From an uncultured Paracoccaceae bacterium (GTDB lineage: Bacteria; Pseudomonadota; Alphaproteobacteria; Rhodobacterales; Rhodobacteraceae): a stretch of 64,000 bases of DNA. Each line of letters opens with the position of its first letter. Position 1 is the first letter of the stretch. A model generated the notes under the pieces. It did not search any database. It was not told where the DNA came from and saw nothing but the letters and a program-made list of their open reading frames with translations. The position numbers and the translations under genes were made by a program. Below are positions 51,865 through 60,633 of the stretch, piece after piece. The stretch is from contig CANLQK010000002.1 in the NCBI GenBank assembly GCA_947493255.1, forward strand, positions 477,124 to 541,123, written 5' to 3'.

Positions 51865-52616
51865 AACGTGTTCTGATCACCGCTGGCGCGTCAGGCATTG
51901 GGTTGGCGATGGGGCATGCCTTTGCCGACGCAGGGTATGATGTTTGGGTAACCGATGTTGACGGAAGTGCATTGGCGGATTGCCCAGCGGGATGGACGGC
52001 ACGGCAGGTCGATGTGGCCGACGATGGGCAAATGCGGGATCTGTTTGCTGCGGTTAAGGCGGCAGGTGGCGTTGATGTTGTATGCGCCAATGCTGGCGTC
52101 GCGGGACCGACGGCCTTGGTCGAAGATGTGGACTGGGACGACTGGAAAGCCTGCGTCGACATAACCGTTGGCGGGGCGTTTTTGACGGCGAAATATGCCA
52201 CGCCGTTGCTAAAGGCGCGTGGGGCGGGGGCGATCGTGTTGACGTCATCCACCGCGGGCATTTTTGGCTACCCCAACCGCGCGCCTTATGCGGCGGCGAA
52301 ATGGGGAGTGATTGGGTTGATGAAAACACTGGCGATGGAGCTGGGCCCGCATGGCATTCGCGCCAATGCGATTTGCCCCGGTGCCGTGGAAGGCCCACGC
52401 ATGGAAGGCGTGTTAGAACGCGAAGCGACCGCAAAGGGCATGACGCGAAACGACGTTTACGAGGGCTATGCCAGCGGGACATCAATGCGTACGTTCGTAC
52501 GGGCCGAAGATATTGCCAATATGGCTGTGTTTCTTGGATCGGACGGCGCGGCGCGGGTGTCTGGGCAGGTTATTTCGGTGGATGGGCACACGGAAAATCC
52601 GGACCCTAAACCTTAA
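51861..52616 (+). CDS. Short-chain dehydrogenase/reductase
   Basis: A 251-residue Rossmann enzyme with TAGASGIGLAMG (NAD binding), NAGVAG and the catalytic YAAAK motif. It overlaps the dehydrogenase-thioesterase gene as ATGA, so it belongs to the carnitine unit. Its exact step is unclear; one option is reduction of acetoacetate to 3-hydroxybutyrate, as the C-terminus SGQVISVDGH is typical of that broad group. Confidence 0.85.
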   Translation: MKRVLITAGASGIGLAMGHAFADAGYDVWVTDVDGSALADCPAGWTARQVDVADDGQMRDLFAAVKAAGGVDVVCANAGVAGPTALVEDVDWDDWKACVDITVGGAFLTAKYATPLLKARGAGAIVLTSSTAGIFGYPNRAPYAAAKWGVIGLMKTLAMELGPHGIRANAICPGAVEGPRMEGVLEREATAKGMTRNDVYEGYASGTSMRTFVRAEDIANMAVFLGSDGAARVSGQVISVDGHTENPDPKP

Positions 52617-53476
52617 TTTCCTACCGTCGCTTTTAGCTTTTCGATGTGGCCTGCAATGTCACGTGGTGTGATGGTTGCCTCGCGGACAAGACGGTCGAAG
52701 TGACGGGTTAGCATTTGAACGCGTTCACTGTCGCGAAAGGCGAGGTAGCTTTGGCCGATGTAGATGACCGCCAAGAGCGGGCCGAAGACGGAAATAGGGG
52801 CTGAATAGAGTTTGCGCGCATCAAACAGGTGTAGGCGCAGGGTTGGGTAGAGGTTGGCATGAAGGTCTGCGATGTGGTCCAGTTGCGCGATCCGCAGTTG
52901 CGCAGGCACGCCGTCGTAATACCCTGTTCCGGCTGCAAAACTTTCTAATTCAAACATCGGTAGCGCGATTTCGTAGTCCGATTGGGCCTGTTGCATTAGG
53001 GTCAATCTGTCGGCGGAGGCACCGATGGCTTGTTGCGATGATTTGTCGAGGGAGGGCCCATATTCCCAAGACAGAAGTTCGGGCAATTTCATCATGTTGG
53101 GGAGGCCGGCGGGGACATGACGGACTTTGTATCCTGCGGCTTCTTGGTGCCAATTTAGGATCTGTTCATCGATCAACGTGCGCGGGGCATCGGTGACCTC
53201 GACTGCCGAAGCAACAAGAGTTGTCGCCATTTCGGGGCGGTCTGTTAGGCCAAGCAGCCAATCCGCCGACACGCCAAGATGTGTGGCGCACATGGCGACG
53301 ATTTGGGCATTCGGGAGCCGTGCGCCGTCGTCGGACAAGAGCTGGGAAATGGTCGAGCGGTCCGCGCCGATGGCACGTGCGAGGCCGGATTGGGTGGCGG
53401 AAGCAGCCGCCATCGCCGTTGTGAGGCGTGTACGGAACAATAGGGCACGGTCGCGTTTGTCGGATAATTTAAACAT
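52613..53476 (-). CDS. XRE-family regulator with C-terminal ligand domain
   Basis: A 287-residue regulator: helix-turn-helix in residues about 10-60 (SGLARAIGADRSTISQLLSD) and a long C-terminal region (about 95-287) with SAPISVFGPLLAVIYIGQSYL. It converges with the SDR gene (4-bp overlap) and is a candidate regulator of the carnitine genes, by position only. Start ATG at 53476; the upstream extension is not protein-like. Confidence 0.82.
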   Translation of the reverse strand: MFKLSDKRDRALLFRTRLTTAMAAASATQSGLARAIGADRSTISQLLSDDGARLPNAQIVAMCATHLGVSADWLLGLTDRPEMATTLVASAVEVTDAPRTLIDEQILNWHQEAAGYKVRHVPAGLPNMMKLPELLSWEYGPSLDKSSQQAIGASADRLTLMQQAQSDYEIALPMFELESFAAGTGYYDGVPAQLRIAQLDHIADLHANLYPTLRLHLFDARKLYSAPISVFGPLLAVIYIGQSYLAFRDSERVQMLTRHFDRLVREATITPRDIAGHIEKLKATVGN

Positions 53477-53575
53477 ACGGTGATTTATATCACCAAAGAG
53501 CGATTTTGTGAACCATACACCAAATTTCGCAAGGCAGGGCAGCGGTATAGAACTGGGCTGAAGGAGACAGCCCAA

Positions 53576-53788
53576 GTGGACAGCCAAAAACGCACATTAA
53601 CAAAAGCCCTGGTGTGGAACGTGATCGGACTTATTTCGATGTCAGTTGTCGGATATGTAAGCACGGGGTCGATGTCCGTTGGCGGGACAATGGCGCTGAT
53701 TAACACGGCCATTGGGTTGACGATGTATGTTGCCTACGAACGTGTCTGGGCGCGCATTGGGTGGGGGCGCAGCCCAAAATCTGGCTAG
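53576..53788 (+). CDS. DUF2061 membrane protein
   Basis: A 70-residue protein with two membrane spans and the DUF2061 pattern KALVWNVIGLISMSVVGY then YVAYERVWARIGWG. It uses GTG at 53576, with AAGGAGA upstream. Function unknown. Confidence 0.82.
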   Translation: MDSQKRTLTKALVWNVIGLISMSVVGYVSTGSMSVGGTMALINTAIGLTMYVAYERVWARIGWGRSPKSG

Positions 53789-53819
53789 CGCATTGCGGCC
53801 AACTGGGTCATGAGGGGGT

Positions 53820-54725
53820 ATGGATGCATGGATACCTGTCACGCTTTTGGCCGCCTTTTCGCAAGCGATGCGGTTTGGATTGCAAAAGCAGCTTAAGGCG
53901 ACGTCGCTGAGCACTGCGGGCGCAACGTTTGCACGGTTTGTCTATTCGGCGCCTTTGGTTGCATTGGGCGTTTTGATTTATGCGCAGGTGACTGGCCAAG
54001 ACTTTCCAACGATCAAGCCGGTCTTTTGGGCCTACGCCCTTGCGGGGGGTGCCGCGCAGATCATTGCGACGATGTGCGTTGTGTCGCTGTTTTCATACAG
54101 AAATTTCGCGGTTGGGATCACGTTTAAGAAGACGGAAGTCTTGATGTCGGTCTTTGTGGGCCTTGTGATATTGGGCGAGGGCGTCACGGGTTTGGCGTTG
54201 GGCGCGATCCTGATCGGGTTGGTTGGTGTTTTGCTTTTGTCTGACCCACCAGAGGCGTCAACGGATCCGTGGTTCAAACGCATCTGGAACCGCGCGGCGG
54301 GGCTTGGGTTGCTGTCTGGATTATTGTTTGCCCTGTCGGGCGTGACGTATCGCGGTGCGTCGCTGTCATTGGAAACAGGGGATGTGTTTTTACGCGCGAC
54401 CCTGACATTGGCCTGTGTAACGGCTGCGCAAACGGTTGCGATGGCGGTGTATTTGCGCCTGCGCGAACAGGGCGAGATTGGCCGCGTGGTGCGGGCGTGG
54501 CGTGTGGCGGCATTGGTGGGCGTGACCAGTATGATCGGGTCAACCTGTTGGTTTGTTGCGTTTACGCTGTTTACCGTCGCTTATGTTAAAGCCTTGGGGC
54601 AGGTCGAGCTGTTGTTCTCGTTGGGGCTAACGGTTTTCGTGTTTCGCGAAAAAGTGTCTAGGCGAGAACTACAGGGCGGGGCGTTTTTGTTAGTTTCGAT
54701 CTTGGTGTTGATCCTAGTCGCCTAA
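53820..54725 (+). CDS. EamA/DMT family transporter
   Basis: A 301-residue membrane protein with ten predicted spans in two EamA repeats. Glycine-rich helices and the repeat-end motifs (VFVGLVILGEGVTGLALGAI; VFREKVSRRELQGGAFLL) are typical. The substrate is unknown. Its end overlaps the NUDIX gene by 12 bp. Confidence 0.85.
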   Translation: MDAWIPVTLLAAFSQAMRFGLQKQLKATSLSTAGATFARFVYSAPLVALGVLIYAQVTGQDFPTIKPVFWAYALAGGAAQIIATMCVVSLFSYRNFAVGITFKKTEVLMSVFVGLVILGEGVTGLALGAILIGLVGVLLLSDPPEASTDPWFKRIWNRAAGLGLLSGLLFALSGVTYRGASLSLETGDVFLRATLTLACVTAAQTVAMAVYLRLREQGEIGRVVRAWRVAALVGVTSMIGSTCWFVAFTLFTVAYVKALGQVELLFSLGLTVFVFREKVSRRELQGGAFLLVSILVLILVA

Positions 54726-55400
54726 AGGCGATTTTCCTGCAAGTCGTGTAACTAAGTGTGCTTCGTCGTTGTTGCGAAAGAAGGGCACTGTGTCTGGCGG
54801 GGTTTTGCCGCCCAACCGCGCGGAAACTTCTGCGAGAACCACTTCGGTGATGAAAGGCAAGTCCAGCGTGCGGGCTTCGCGCAGGGGCACCCAATGCAAA
54901 TGGCTAAGTTCATCTTCCGCGTCAGTGAAATCGTCCGGATCGGTTGTGAGCCCATCGGCATCGGCCATCAGAAACCGTGCATCAAACCGGCGGGGGCGAC
55001 CCGCTGGGGTGACGGCGCGAAAGATGAATTTGAGGTTTGAGGCATCCGGCCGCATGCCATGATTGGCGAAAGCGCCCCAGCTTTCAGGGGCATCAGGCCA
55101 CAAGGCTGGGGTGCCGAGGATTTGCCCTGTTTCTTCCCAAAGTTCACGGATGGCGGCGATGGCGATGGCGGATGGTGCGCGCTGCGAGTCTTCGGCCAAA
55201 CGAGTTTCGTTGATAGGGTCGAGCGGTTTGCCCAGCGGGATGTCATTGTCGGACAGATCGACAGCGCCCCCGGGAAAAACATATTTGTTGGGCATAAACG
55301 CGGCCTTCGCGCCCCGTTGCCCCATTAGGATGCGCGGATCGGTCGCGCGGTCGCGGATCAAAATGATCGTTGCGGCATCTCTAATTGCTGTCTTGTCCAT
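54714..55400 (-). CDS. NUDIX hydrolase
   Basis: A 228-residue protein with a NUDIX core: PNKYVFPGGAVDLSD, then the box helix AAIRELWEETGQIL. A long insertion (about residues 62-80) separates the first Gly from the REL-EETG part, as in NUDT19-like and RNPP-like members. It probably hydrolyses a nucleoside diphosphate derivative. Start ATG at 55400; the upstream open frame is not protein-like. Confidence 0.88.
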   Translation of the reverse strand: MDKTAIRDAATIILIRDRATDPRILMGQRGAKAAFMPNKYVFPGGAVDLSDNDIPLGKPLDPINETRLAEDSQRAPSAIAIAAIRELWEETGQILGTPALWPDAPESWGAFANHGMRPDASNLKFIFRAVTPAGRPRRFDARFLMADADGLTTDPDDFTDAEDELSHLHWVPLREARTLDLPFITEVVLAEVSARLGGKTPPDTVPFFRNNDEAHLVTRLAGKSPLGD

Positions 55401-55426
55401 ACGTTCCCTTTTGCGGTGTCGGGGCG

Positions 55427-55810
55427 TTAGGAATTGTTGCCCCCAAAGCCATGCATTCGCCGGGCCCATTGGATGGCGACGATCATGCCCTTTAGTCGCG
55501 GTAAAAGATAGAGAGACAGTGCAACACACAGCACCGCAAGAACAGAAGCCAAAACCAGAGGGTCGGGGCGCAAGTGTACGAATGCAATGTGCATCGCAAA
55601 CCCGAGGATATGCGCGACGATAAGGATCGTCAGATACGCGGGCCCGTCGTCTGCGCGGTGATGGTGAAGGTCTTCCTGACAGACGGGGCAGGAGTCGACG
55701 ACCTTCAGATAGCCGTCGAAAATATGCCCCTCGCCGCAATTTGGGCAGCGACGTTTCAAACCGCGGACAATAGCGGGTTTGGTCGGGCGGTCATCAATCG
55801 CTGTGGTCAT
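55427..55810 (-). CDS. DUF983 membrane protein
   Basis: A 127-residue protein with the DUF983 zinc-ribbon-like part (RCPNCGEGHIF, SCPVCQEDLHHHRADDGPAY) followed by two membrane spans. The ATG at 55810 was preferred because GAGG is correctly spaced. The family often lies near cytochrome oxidase or NUDIX genes; function unknown. Confidence 0.88.
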   Translation of the reverse strand: MTTAIDDRPTKPAIVRGLKRRCPNCGEGHIFDGYLKVVDSCPVCQEDLHHHRADDGPAYLTILIVAHILGFAMHIAFVHLRPDPLVLASVLAVLCVALSLYLLPRLKGMIVAIQWARRMHGFGGNNS

Positions 55811-56001
55811 TATTGCCTCGTGGGGTTTCATCCGACCTGTGTGCGCTGGCAGGGGTGTTTTGAACAGAGGAGAAAGTGTCGCGGGGGGAGCCGAGGAAGT
55901 TTTTTAATCTTTTTTCGACGGAAATTCTTTTGAGGCCCGTTTTATGTGCATCGACGGCCTGAGAGGGCCCAGATGAAAGAGCTGAAAAAGGAACTAAAAA
56001 G

Positions 56002-56529
56002 ATGAACATGAAAACTCCCCTTCTGATGGCAGCAATTGCAGCAGGTATCACATTGGCAGCAACAGCACAGGCTGAAGCTAAACGAGGCGATCGTGCACCT
56101 ATGCCAGCCTTTGAAGACCTTGACCTGAATGCCGACGGTGGCGTGACACTGGAAGAGATTGCAGAAAGCGCTGCAGCCCGTGCACAAGCCCGTTTCGCTG
56201 AAATCGATACAAATTCCGATGGTGCATTGTCAGCGGAAGAAATGCTGGCAAATGCTGACGAGGAACGTGCTGAGCGTATGGCCGAACGTGTAGCTGAACG
56301 CATTGAAAAGGCTGACACAAACGGTGACGGACTTTTGCAGCAATCTGAATTGCAAGCCCAAGCCGAAGGACGCGCCGATGGCCGTCGTGGAGATGGCGGT
56401 GAACGTATGTTCGAACGTTTCGACGCAGACGAAGACGGCGTCCTAAGTGCTGAAGAGTTCGCTGAAGCCAGCGAGGCACGAGGTGAGCGTGGCCAGCGCG
56501 GTGAACGTGGCCAACGCGGCGATAACTAA
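56002..56529 (+). CDS. Exported EF-hand calcium-binding protein
   Basis: A 175-residue periplasmic protein with a signal peptide (MNMKTPLLMAAIAAGITLAA, cleavage near AQA) and four EF-hand loops: DLNADGGVTLEE, DTNSDGALSAEE, DTNGDGLLQQSE and DADEDGVLSAEE. All four keep Asp at positions 1, 3 and 5 except small changes, so Ca binding is likely. The tail repeats GERGQRG. It precedes the ECF sigma gene and may belong to its regulon or sensing circuit. Confidence 0.85.
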   Translation: MNMKTPLLMAAIAAGITLAATAQAEAKRGDRAPMPAFEDLDLNADGGVTLEEIAESAAARAQARFAEIDTNSDGALSAEEMLANADEERAERMAERVAERIEKADTNGDGLLQQSELQAQAEGRADGRRGDGGERMFERFDADEDGVLSAEEFAEASEARGERGQRGERGQRGDN

Positions 56530-56626
56530 TCGTCGCTTGGCGTGGCGCGCCGTCCCTCGCGTGCCACGCCACCCTTATGAATGACCCCTTGCGGGGATAG
56601 GACGGAAATGGGTAACTGCAGGCCTT

Positions 56627-57211
56627 ATGTCTCAAACAAAAAACACCATGACCGATGCGGATTTGCTGTCTGCATTTGCCACGGGCGACCGGTCGGCTGC
56701 GTTGGAATTAACCCAACGCCTGACGCCGCGTGTGATGGGGCAGGCCTTTCGTATGCTGGGCAACCGAGCCGAAGCCGAAGATGTGGCCCAAGAGGCGATG
56801 ATGCGTCTTTGGAAGATTGCCCCCGATTGGGACGCCGAACGTGCGTTGGTCACGACATGGCTTTACCGTGTGGTGGCAAATTTATGTACGGACCGGCTGC
56901 GCAAACGTGGGCGCGGGGTGGCCTTGGATGCCATCGAAGAACCCGCCGACAGCGCGCCATCTGTCGCGGCAGAGATGCAAGACAGCGCACGCATTACGGC
57001 CCTGAGGTCTGCGCTTGCGGATTTGCCGGACCGTCAGGCACAAGCGGTGTCGTTGCGGCACCTAGAAGAACTGGGCAATCCGCAGATTGCCGACATTATG
57101 GACACGAACGTGCGAACAGTGGAAAGTTTGATAGCACGGGGCAAACGCGCCCTGATTGCCAAGCTGGCTGGCCGCAAAGACGAACTGGGGTATGATGATG
57201 ACAACGGATAA
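56627..57211 (+). CDS. ECF-type RNA polymerase sigma factor
   Basis: A 194-residue sigma-70 family factor with region 2 (NRAEAEDVAQEAMMRLWK; TTWLYRVVANLCTDRLRK) and region 4 (IADIMDTNVRTVESLIARGK). It is the first gene of a unit with a small membrane-anchored protein and a periplasmic metal-sensor-like protein, which probably control its activity. Confidence 0.92.
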   Translation: MSQTKNTMTDADLLSAFATGDRSAALELTQRLTPRVMGQAFRMLGNRAEAEDVAQEAMMRLWKIAPDWDAERALVTTWLYRVVANLCTDRLRKRGRGVALDAIEEPADSAPSVAAEMQDSARITALRSALADLPDRQAQAVSLRHLEELGNPQIADIMDTNVRTVESLIARGKRALIAKLAGRKDELGYDDDNG

Positions 57212-57554
57212 CGAAAAGCTGTTGGAACAAACCTTTGCACAGATGGTTGCCCAAGATGCGCCGCTGTCAGAGGGGCTGATGGATCGCATCATGTTTGACG
57301 CTGATCAGGTGTTGACGGAGCGCATGCCTGCAGTCGAGGCAAGCCCCGAACCAATGCAAGGCTTTGGCGCAGCGCTTTTGGATGCTATTGGCGGTTGGAT
57401 GTCGTTTGGCGGGCTAACAGCCGCCGCAATGACTGGGCTGTGGGTCGGCGTTTTCCCTCCCGATCTTATTTACGATTACTCGACAGGAGTATGGGGTGAC
57501 ACGATCGAAGTGCCGCTGTTGGAAAGCGATGTGTTTTCTGGATTGGAAGGATAG
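57192..57554 (+). CDS. Small membrane-anchored protein, candidate anti-sigma factor
   Basis: A 120-residue protein overlapping the sigma gene by 20 bp; three consecutive ATGs (57192, 57195, 57198) make the exact start uncertain. Residues 1 to about 60 are soluble and acidic (EQTFAQMVAQDAPLSEGLMD), followed by one membrane span (MSFGGLTAAAMTGLWVGVF) and a short outer tail. Homologues are sometimes misnamed dihydroorotate dehydrogenase. Position and topology suggest an anti-sigma factor; there is no zinc-binding motif. Confidence 0.6.
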   Translation: MMMTTDNEKLLEQTFAQMVAQDAPLSEGLMDRIMFDADQVLTERMPAVEASPEPMQGFGAALLDAIGGWMSFGGLTAAAMTGLWVGVFPPDLIYDYSTGVWGDTIEVPLLESDVFSGLEG

Positions 57555-57557
57555 AAA

Positions 57558-58043
57558 ATGGCTGAAATGACCCCCCGATCCTCGCGCTTACAGAAACGTT
57601 TGCTGGTTGTTTCACTGGCCTTAAACCTTGTGATCATTGGAGTGGTCGCCGGTATGTTCTTTTTGGGTGGCGCCAAAGGTGCCCCACAACGATTTGATCT
57701 TACTGCGGGGCCAATGACACGTGCGATGGATGTCGAGCGTCGTGGTGCACTTCGGGATGCGTTGCGCGAAAGTGGTGCTTTCCGACCGGCAGATCGTGCA
57801 CAGATGCGATCAGATGCAATTGCGTTGCTCGAAACGGTACGCGCGGAGAATTTTGATGATGTGGCGTTTCGTGACGCGCTAGACCGTCAGCGGGCCCGAT
57901 TGAATACAGGTCAAGCTGCGGTTTTGGATGCGCTTACGCAACAAATTTCGGACATGAGCTTAGAAGAGCGGGCGGCATTTGCAGACCGGCTTGAAGAACA
58001 AATGCGGCGGCAACCGCCATCTCGTCAAGGGCGTGACAATTAA
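57558..58043 (+). CDS. Periplasmic heavy-metal sensor-like protein
   Basis: A 161-residue membrane-anchored protein: span at about residues 16-37 (LLVVSLALNLVIIGVVAG) and a helical periplasmic domain (RRGALRDALRESGAFRPADR; LEERAAFADRLEEQ) of the CpxP/CnrX-like heavy-metal resistance fold. It lies 3 bp after the candidate anti-sigma gene. The pair may sense metal or envelope stress for the sigma factor. Metal-binding His or Met residues are not conspicuous. Confidence 0.72.
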   Translation: MAEMTPRSSRLQKRLLVVSLALNLVIIGVVAGMFFLGGAKGAPQRFDLTAGPMTRAMDVERRGALRDALRESGAFRPADRAQMRSDAIALLETVRAENFDDVAFRDALDRQRARLNTGQAAVLDALTQQISDMSLEERAAFADRLEEQMRRQPPSRQGRDN

Positions 58044-58061
58044 TTGAATTCATGCGGGTTT

Positions 58062-59453
58062 CTAGGCTGCCGATAGGCTAACCTTGTTTCGTCCACCAGT
58101 TTTGGCGGCATAAAGAGCGACATCTGCCGCGTTGACCAATGCGCTGAGGTCTTCGAGGACCTCTTGCGCTTCTCCGCCATCGCTGAGGCTTACGCCAACC
58201 GACATTGTGACCCGGACTTCCGACTTGTTGGTCCCAACAAAGAACGGCGTTTCGCGGATCAGTTTGCACAAACGTTCTGCGACGGTACGTGCATGGACAA
58301 CGTCGCTGTCGGGGATGGCGATGAGAAATTCCTCGCCCCCAATACGTGCCAACAGATCGACCGCGCGTAGATTGCCGCTGAGGCGATGGGCCACTTGGCG
58401 CAATACATCGTCGCCAGCTTTGTGGCCGAGCGTGTCATTGACGGTTTTGAAGTGATCCAGATCCAGAACCATGATGGCAAACTGACGGCCTGTGGTGCGG
58501 CTTTCTTCTGAAAGGCGGGCCAAGTGGGGCAGGGCATAGCGACGGTTGAACAAACCAGTCAGCGGGTCTGTTATGGCGGCCTGCAGACTGGTTTCAACCG
58601 TGCGGCGTAGCGCGTCGGCCTCTTGTTTGGATTGCAACAGAACGGAGCAGCGATGGCGAATTTCATCAAGGTCGACGTCGGCGCAAACGATGTCATTGGC
58701 ACCAAGGTCGAGGGCCATGGCCGCGGCTTGACGCGCGTCGGGGGGGAGAAGCGCCAAAATACCCGCATGGCGGGTCACTGATTGGCTTCGTAATTCGGAT
58801 AAGAGGCGATAAAGCGCCGTGTCTTCTGGTAGCCCGTTTCTGAAGTCCAGAACGAACAGGTCTACGGGATTGATGTTGGTTTGCTGGCGCACCAGTTCGG
58901 TGCAATTAATTTGATGGATATCCACGTTTTCCATCATTGAGGAGAGGGAAAGGAGGTCGCTTGCGTTGTCGATTTCCAGCGCGGCGACTGTAAGCTGGGC
59001 GGGTGTGTCAAAACTGCTTGCTTGCTCTGAAAAGCCCAAGGCAGAACGGGTGCCTTCACGCATGCGCAATTCTTGACGTGCATCACGTGCCCGCAGCAGG
59101 CTGCGAATGCGGGCTTGGAGGATATGATCGTCGAATGGTTTTGACAAAACATCATCCGACCCGGCCTGAAGAGCGTTTACGCGGTCGCGCGGCGTAACGA
59201 AGCCACCGGTTGCAATGATTGGAATGAGGCTGTGTGTGTCCGAGGATTTTAGGGACCGGCAAAACGCCAACGCGTCAGATACAGCTGGGCTGGTGTCCAT
59301 GATGATGAGATCGGGAGGGGCGGCTTCTATTTCTAGTTTTGCTTCGGCAATAGACGCGCATGGACGAACCCGGTACTGGGCCGCTAAAAGTTTAACCTTT
59401 AGCACGATGCGATTGGTCGCAACGCTGTCAATGATGAGAATATCGCCAGCCAT
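58062..59453 (-). CDS. pleD: PleD-like response regulator with GGDEF domain
   Basis: A 463-residue protein with two receiver domains and a diguanylate cyclase. The first receiver (residues 1-120) has DLIIMD as the phospho-acceptor and LSKPFD. The second (about 150-275) is degenerate. The GGDEF domain (about 295-463) has ARIGGEEF, and RAVD five residues before it is the inhibitory I-site. It makes cyclic di-GMP when phosphorylated. Single gene, divergent from the DUF3572 gene. Confidence 0.92.
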   Translation of the reverse strand: MAGDILIIDSVATNRIVLKVKLLAAQYRVRPCASIAEAKLEIEAAPPDLIIMDTSPAVSDALAFCRSLKSSDTHSLIPIIATGGFVTPRDRVNALQAGSDDVLSKPFDDHILQARIRSLLRARDARQELRMREGTRSALGFSEQASSFDTPAQLTVAALEIDNASDLLSLSSMMENVDIHQINCTELVRQQTNINPVDLFVLDFRNGLPEDTALYRLLSELRSQSVTRHAGILALLPPDARQAAAMALDLGANDIVCADVDLDEIRHRCSVLLQSKQEADALRRTVETSLQAAITDPLTGLFNRRYALPHLARLSEESRTTGRQFAIMVLDLDHFKTVNDTLGHKAGDDVLRQVAHRLSGNLRAVDLLARIGGEEFLIAIPDSDVVHARTVAERLCKLIRETPFFVGTNKSEVRVTMSVGVSLSDGGEAQEVLEDLSALVNAADVALYAAKTGGRNKVSLSAA

Positions 59454-59548
59454 TCTTGTTTCCTTCGGGGCTTTCCCCCAATCTCACGGTGTCCAACCTT
59501 GGCCCGAAAATGGTTAAGAAACCCTTTCCAGAATGGTAACCAGATTTA

Positions 59549-59827
59549 ATGTCTCCTGAACGCGCAGAACAGATTGCCCTATCCGCCTTGATTTGGCTGT
59601 CTACGAATGAAGAACTATTGCCGATTTTCCTTGGCGCATCAGGGGCTTCTGCCCAAGACCTGCGTGCGCAGGTTGGTGATGATGCTTTCATGGTGTCGGT
59701 ACTGGATTTCATCACAATGGATGACGCTTGGGTGATCGCGTTCTGCGACTCAGAGGGGTTAAAGTATGAAGAACCGTTAAATGCGCGTTATTCATTAACG
59801 GGCGCGGAGAATGTGCATTGGACTTAG
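59549..59827 (+). CDS. DUF3572 protein
   Basis: A 92-residue alphaproteobacterial protein beginning MSPERAEQIALSALIWLSTN, with LLPIFLGASG and FMVSVLDFITMDDAWVIAFC as conserved parts. Function unknown. It commonly lies next to pleD, as here. Its end overlaps the HAD gene start by 10 bp. Confidence 0.88.
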   Translation: MSPERAEQIALSALIWLSTNEELLPIFLGASGASAQDLRAQVGDDAFMVSVLDFITMDDAWVIAFCDSEGLKYEEPLNARYSLTGAENVHWT

Positions 59828-60534
59828 CCCACCCCCAAACGCGCGCCCCAATACGTGGGGTTGTTTTTGACAAGGACGGGACCTTGTTTGATTTCAATGC
59901 AACGTGGGGGGCGTGGGCCGCTGACGTCATCACAACGGAAACGAAGGGCGATCCAGAAAACCGCGCAAGGCTTGCGCAGGTGCTGGGGTTTGACTTGAAG
60001 ACTGGCACATTTTTGGAAACGTCGATCGTGATTGCCAGCCCAGCGGCAGACATTGCACGGGCTGCACTGCCATTGTTGGACGATACGTCTGTTGAGGCGG
60101 TGCTGAACCGGTGGAACACCCTTGCAGCCAAAGCTCCGCAGGTGGAAGCAACGCCGCTAAAGCCGTTCTTGGAAGGATTGAAAAGGGCAGGTTTGAAGGT
60201 GGGAGTGGCCACCAATGATGCCGAATATCCTGCGCGTGCCCATCTTAAGGAGGCGGGCATAGAGGAGGCTTTTGAGTTTATCGCGGGGTCTGACAGCGGG
60301 TTTGGTGGCAAACCGGAGGCGGGGCAATTGATGGCGTTTTGTGACGCCACAGGCCTCCACCCGCGTGACTGTGTCATGGTTGGAGATAGCACACATGATC
60401 TGCACGCGGGCCGTGCTGCTGGGATGGCATGTGTCGCGGTTTTGACAGGCGTCGCGCGGGCAGATGAATTGGCTCCATTTGCGGATGTTGTGCTGCCATC
60501 AATTGCTGAGTTGCCGGAGTGGTTGGGCCTCTAG
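59818..60534 (+). CDS. HAD-family phosphatase (phosphoglycolate phosphatase-like)
   Basis: A 238-residue HAD hydrolase: the nucleophile motif VVFDKDGTLFDF, the VGVATNDAEYP motif II, Lys in GGKPEAGQ and the acidic motif DCVMVGDSTHD. The cap is of the C1 type. The start is TTG at 59818 with GGAG upstream, overlapping the DUF3572 gene. The substrate is unproven. Confidence 0.88.
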   Translation: MDLAHPQTRAPIRGVVFDKDGTLFDFNATWGAWAADVITTETKGDPENRARLAQVLGFDLKTGTFLETSIVIASPAADIARAALPLLDDTSVEAVLNRWNTLAAKAPQVEATPLKPFLEGLKRAGLKVGVATNDAEYPARAHLKEAGIEEAFEFIAGSDSGFGGKPEAGQLMAFCDATGLHPRDCVMVGDSTHDLHAGRAAGMACVAVLTGVARADELAPFADVVLPSIAELPEWLGL

Positions 60535-60633
60535 GGCGCCAAAAGGTTCCATTTGCGACAGATGATGTCGGTGATGGTTAGGCGGCGGGCCGCGTGTCTG
60601 TCAGGCTATGTGTAGTCTGAAAAGGTACGCAAC

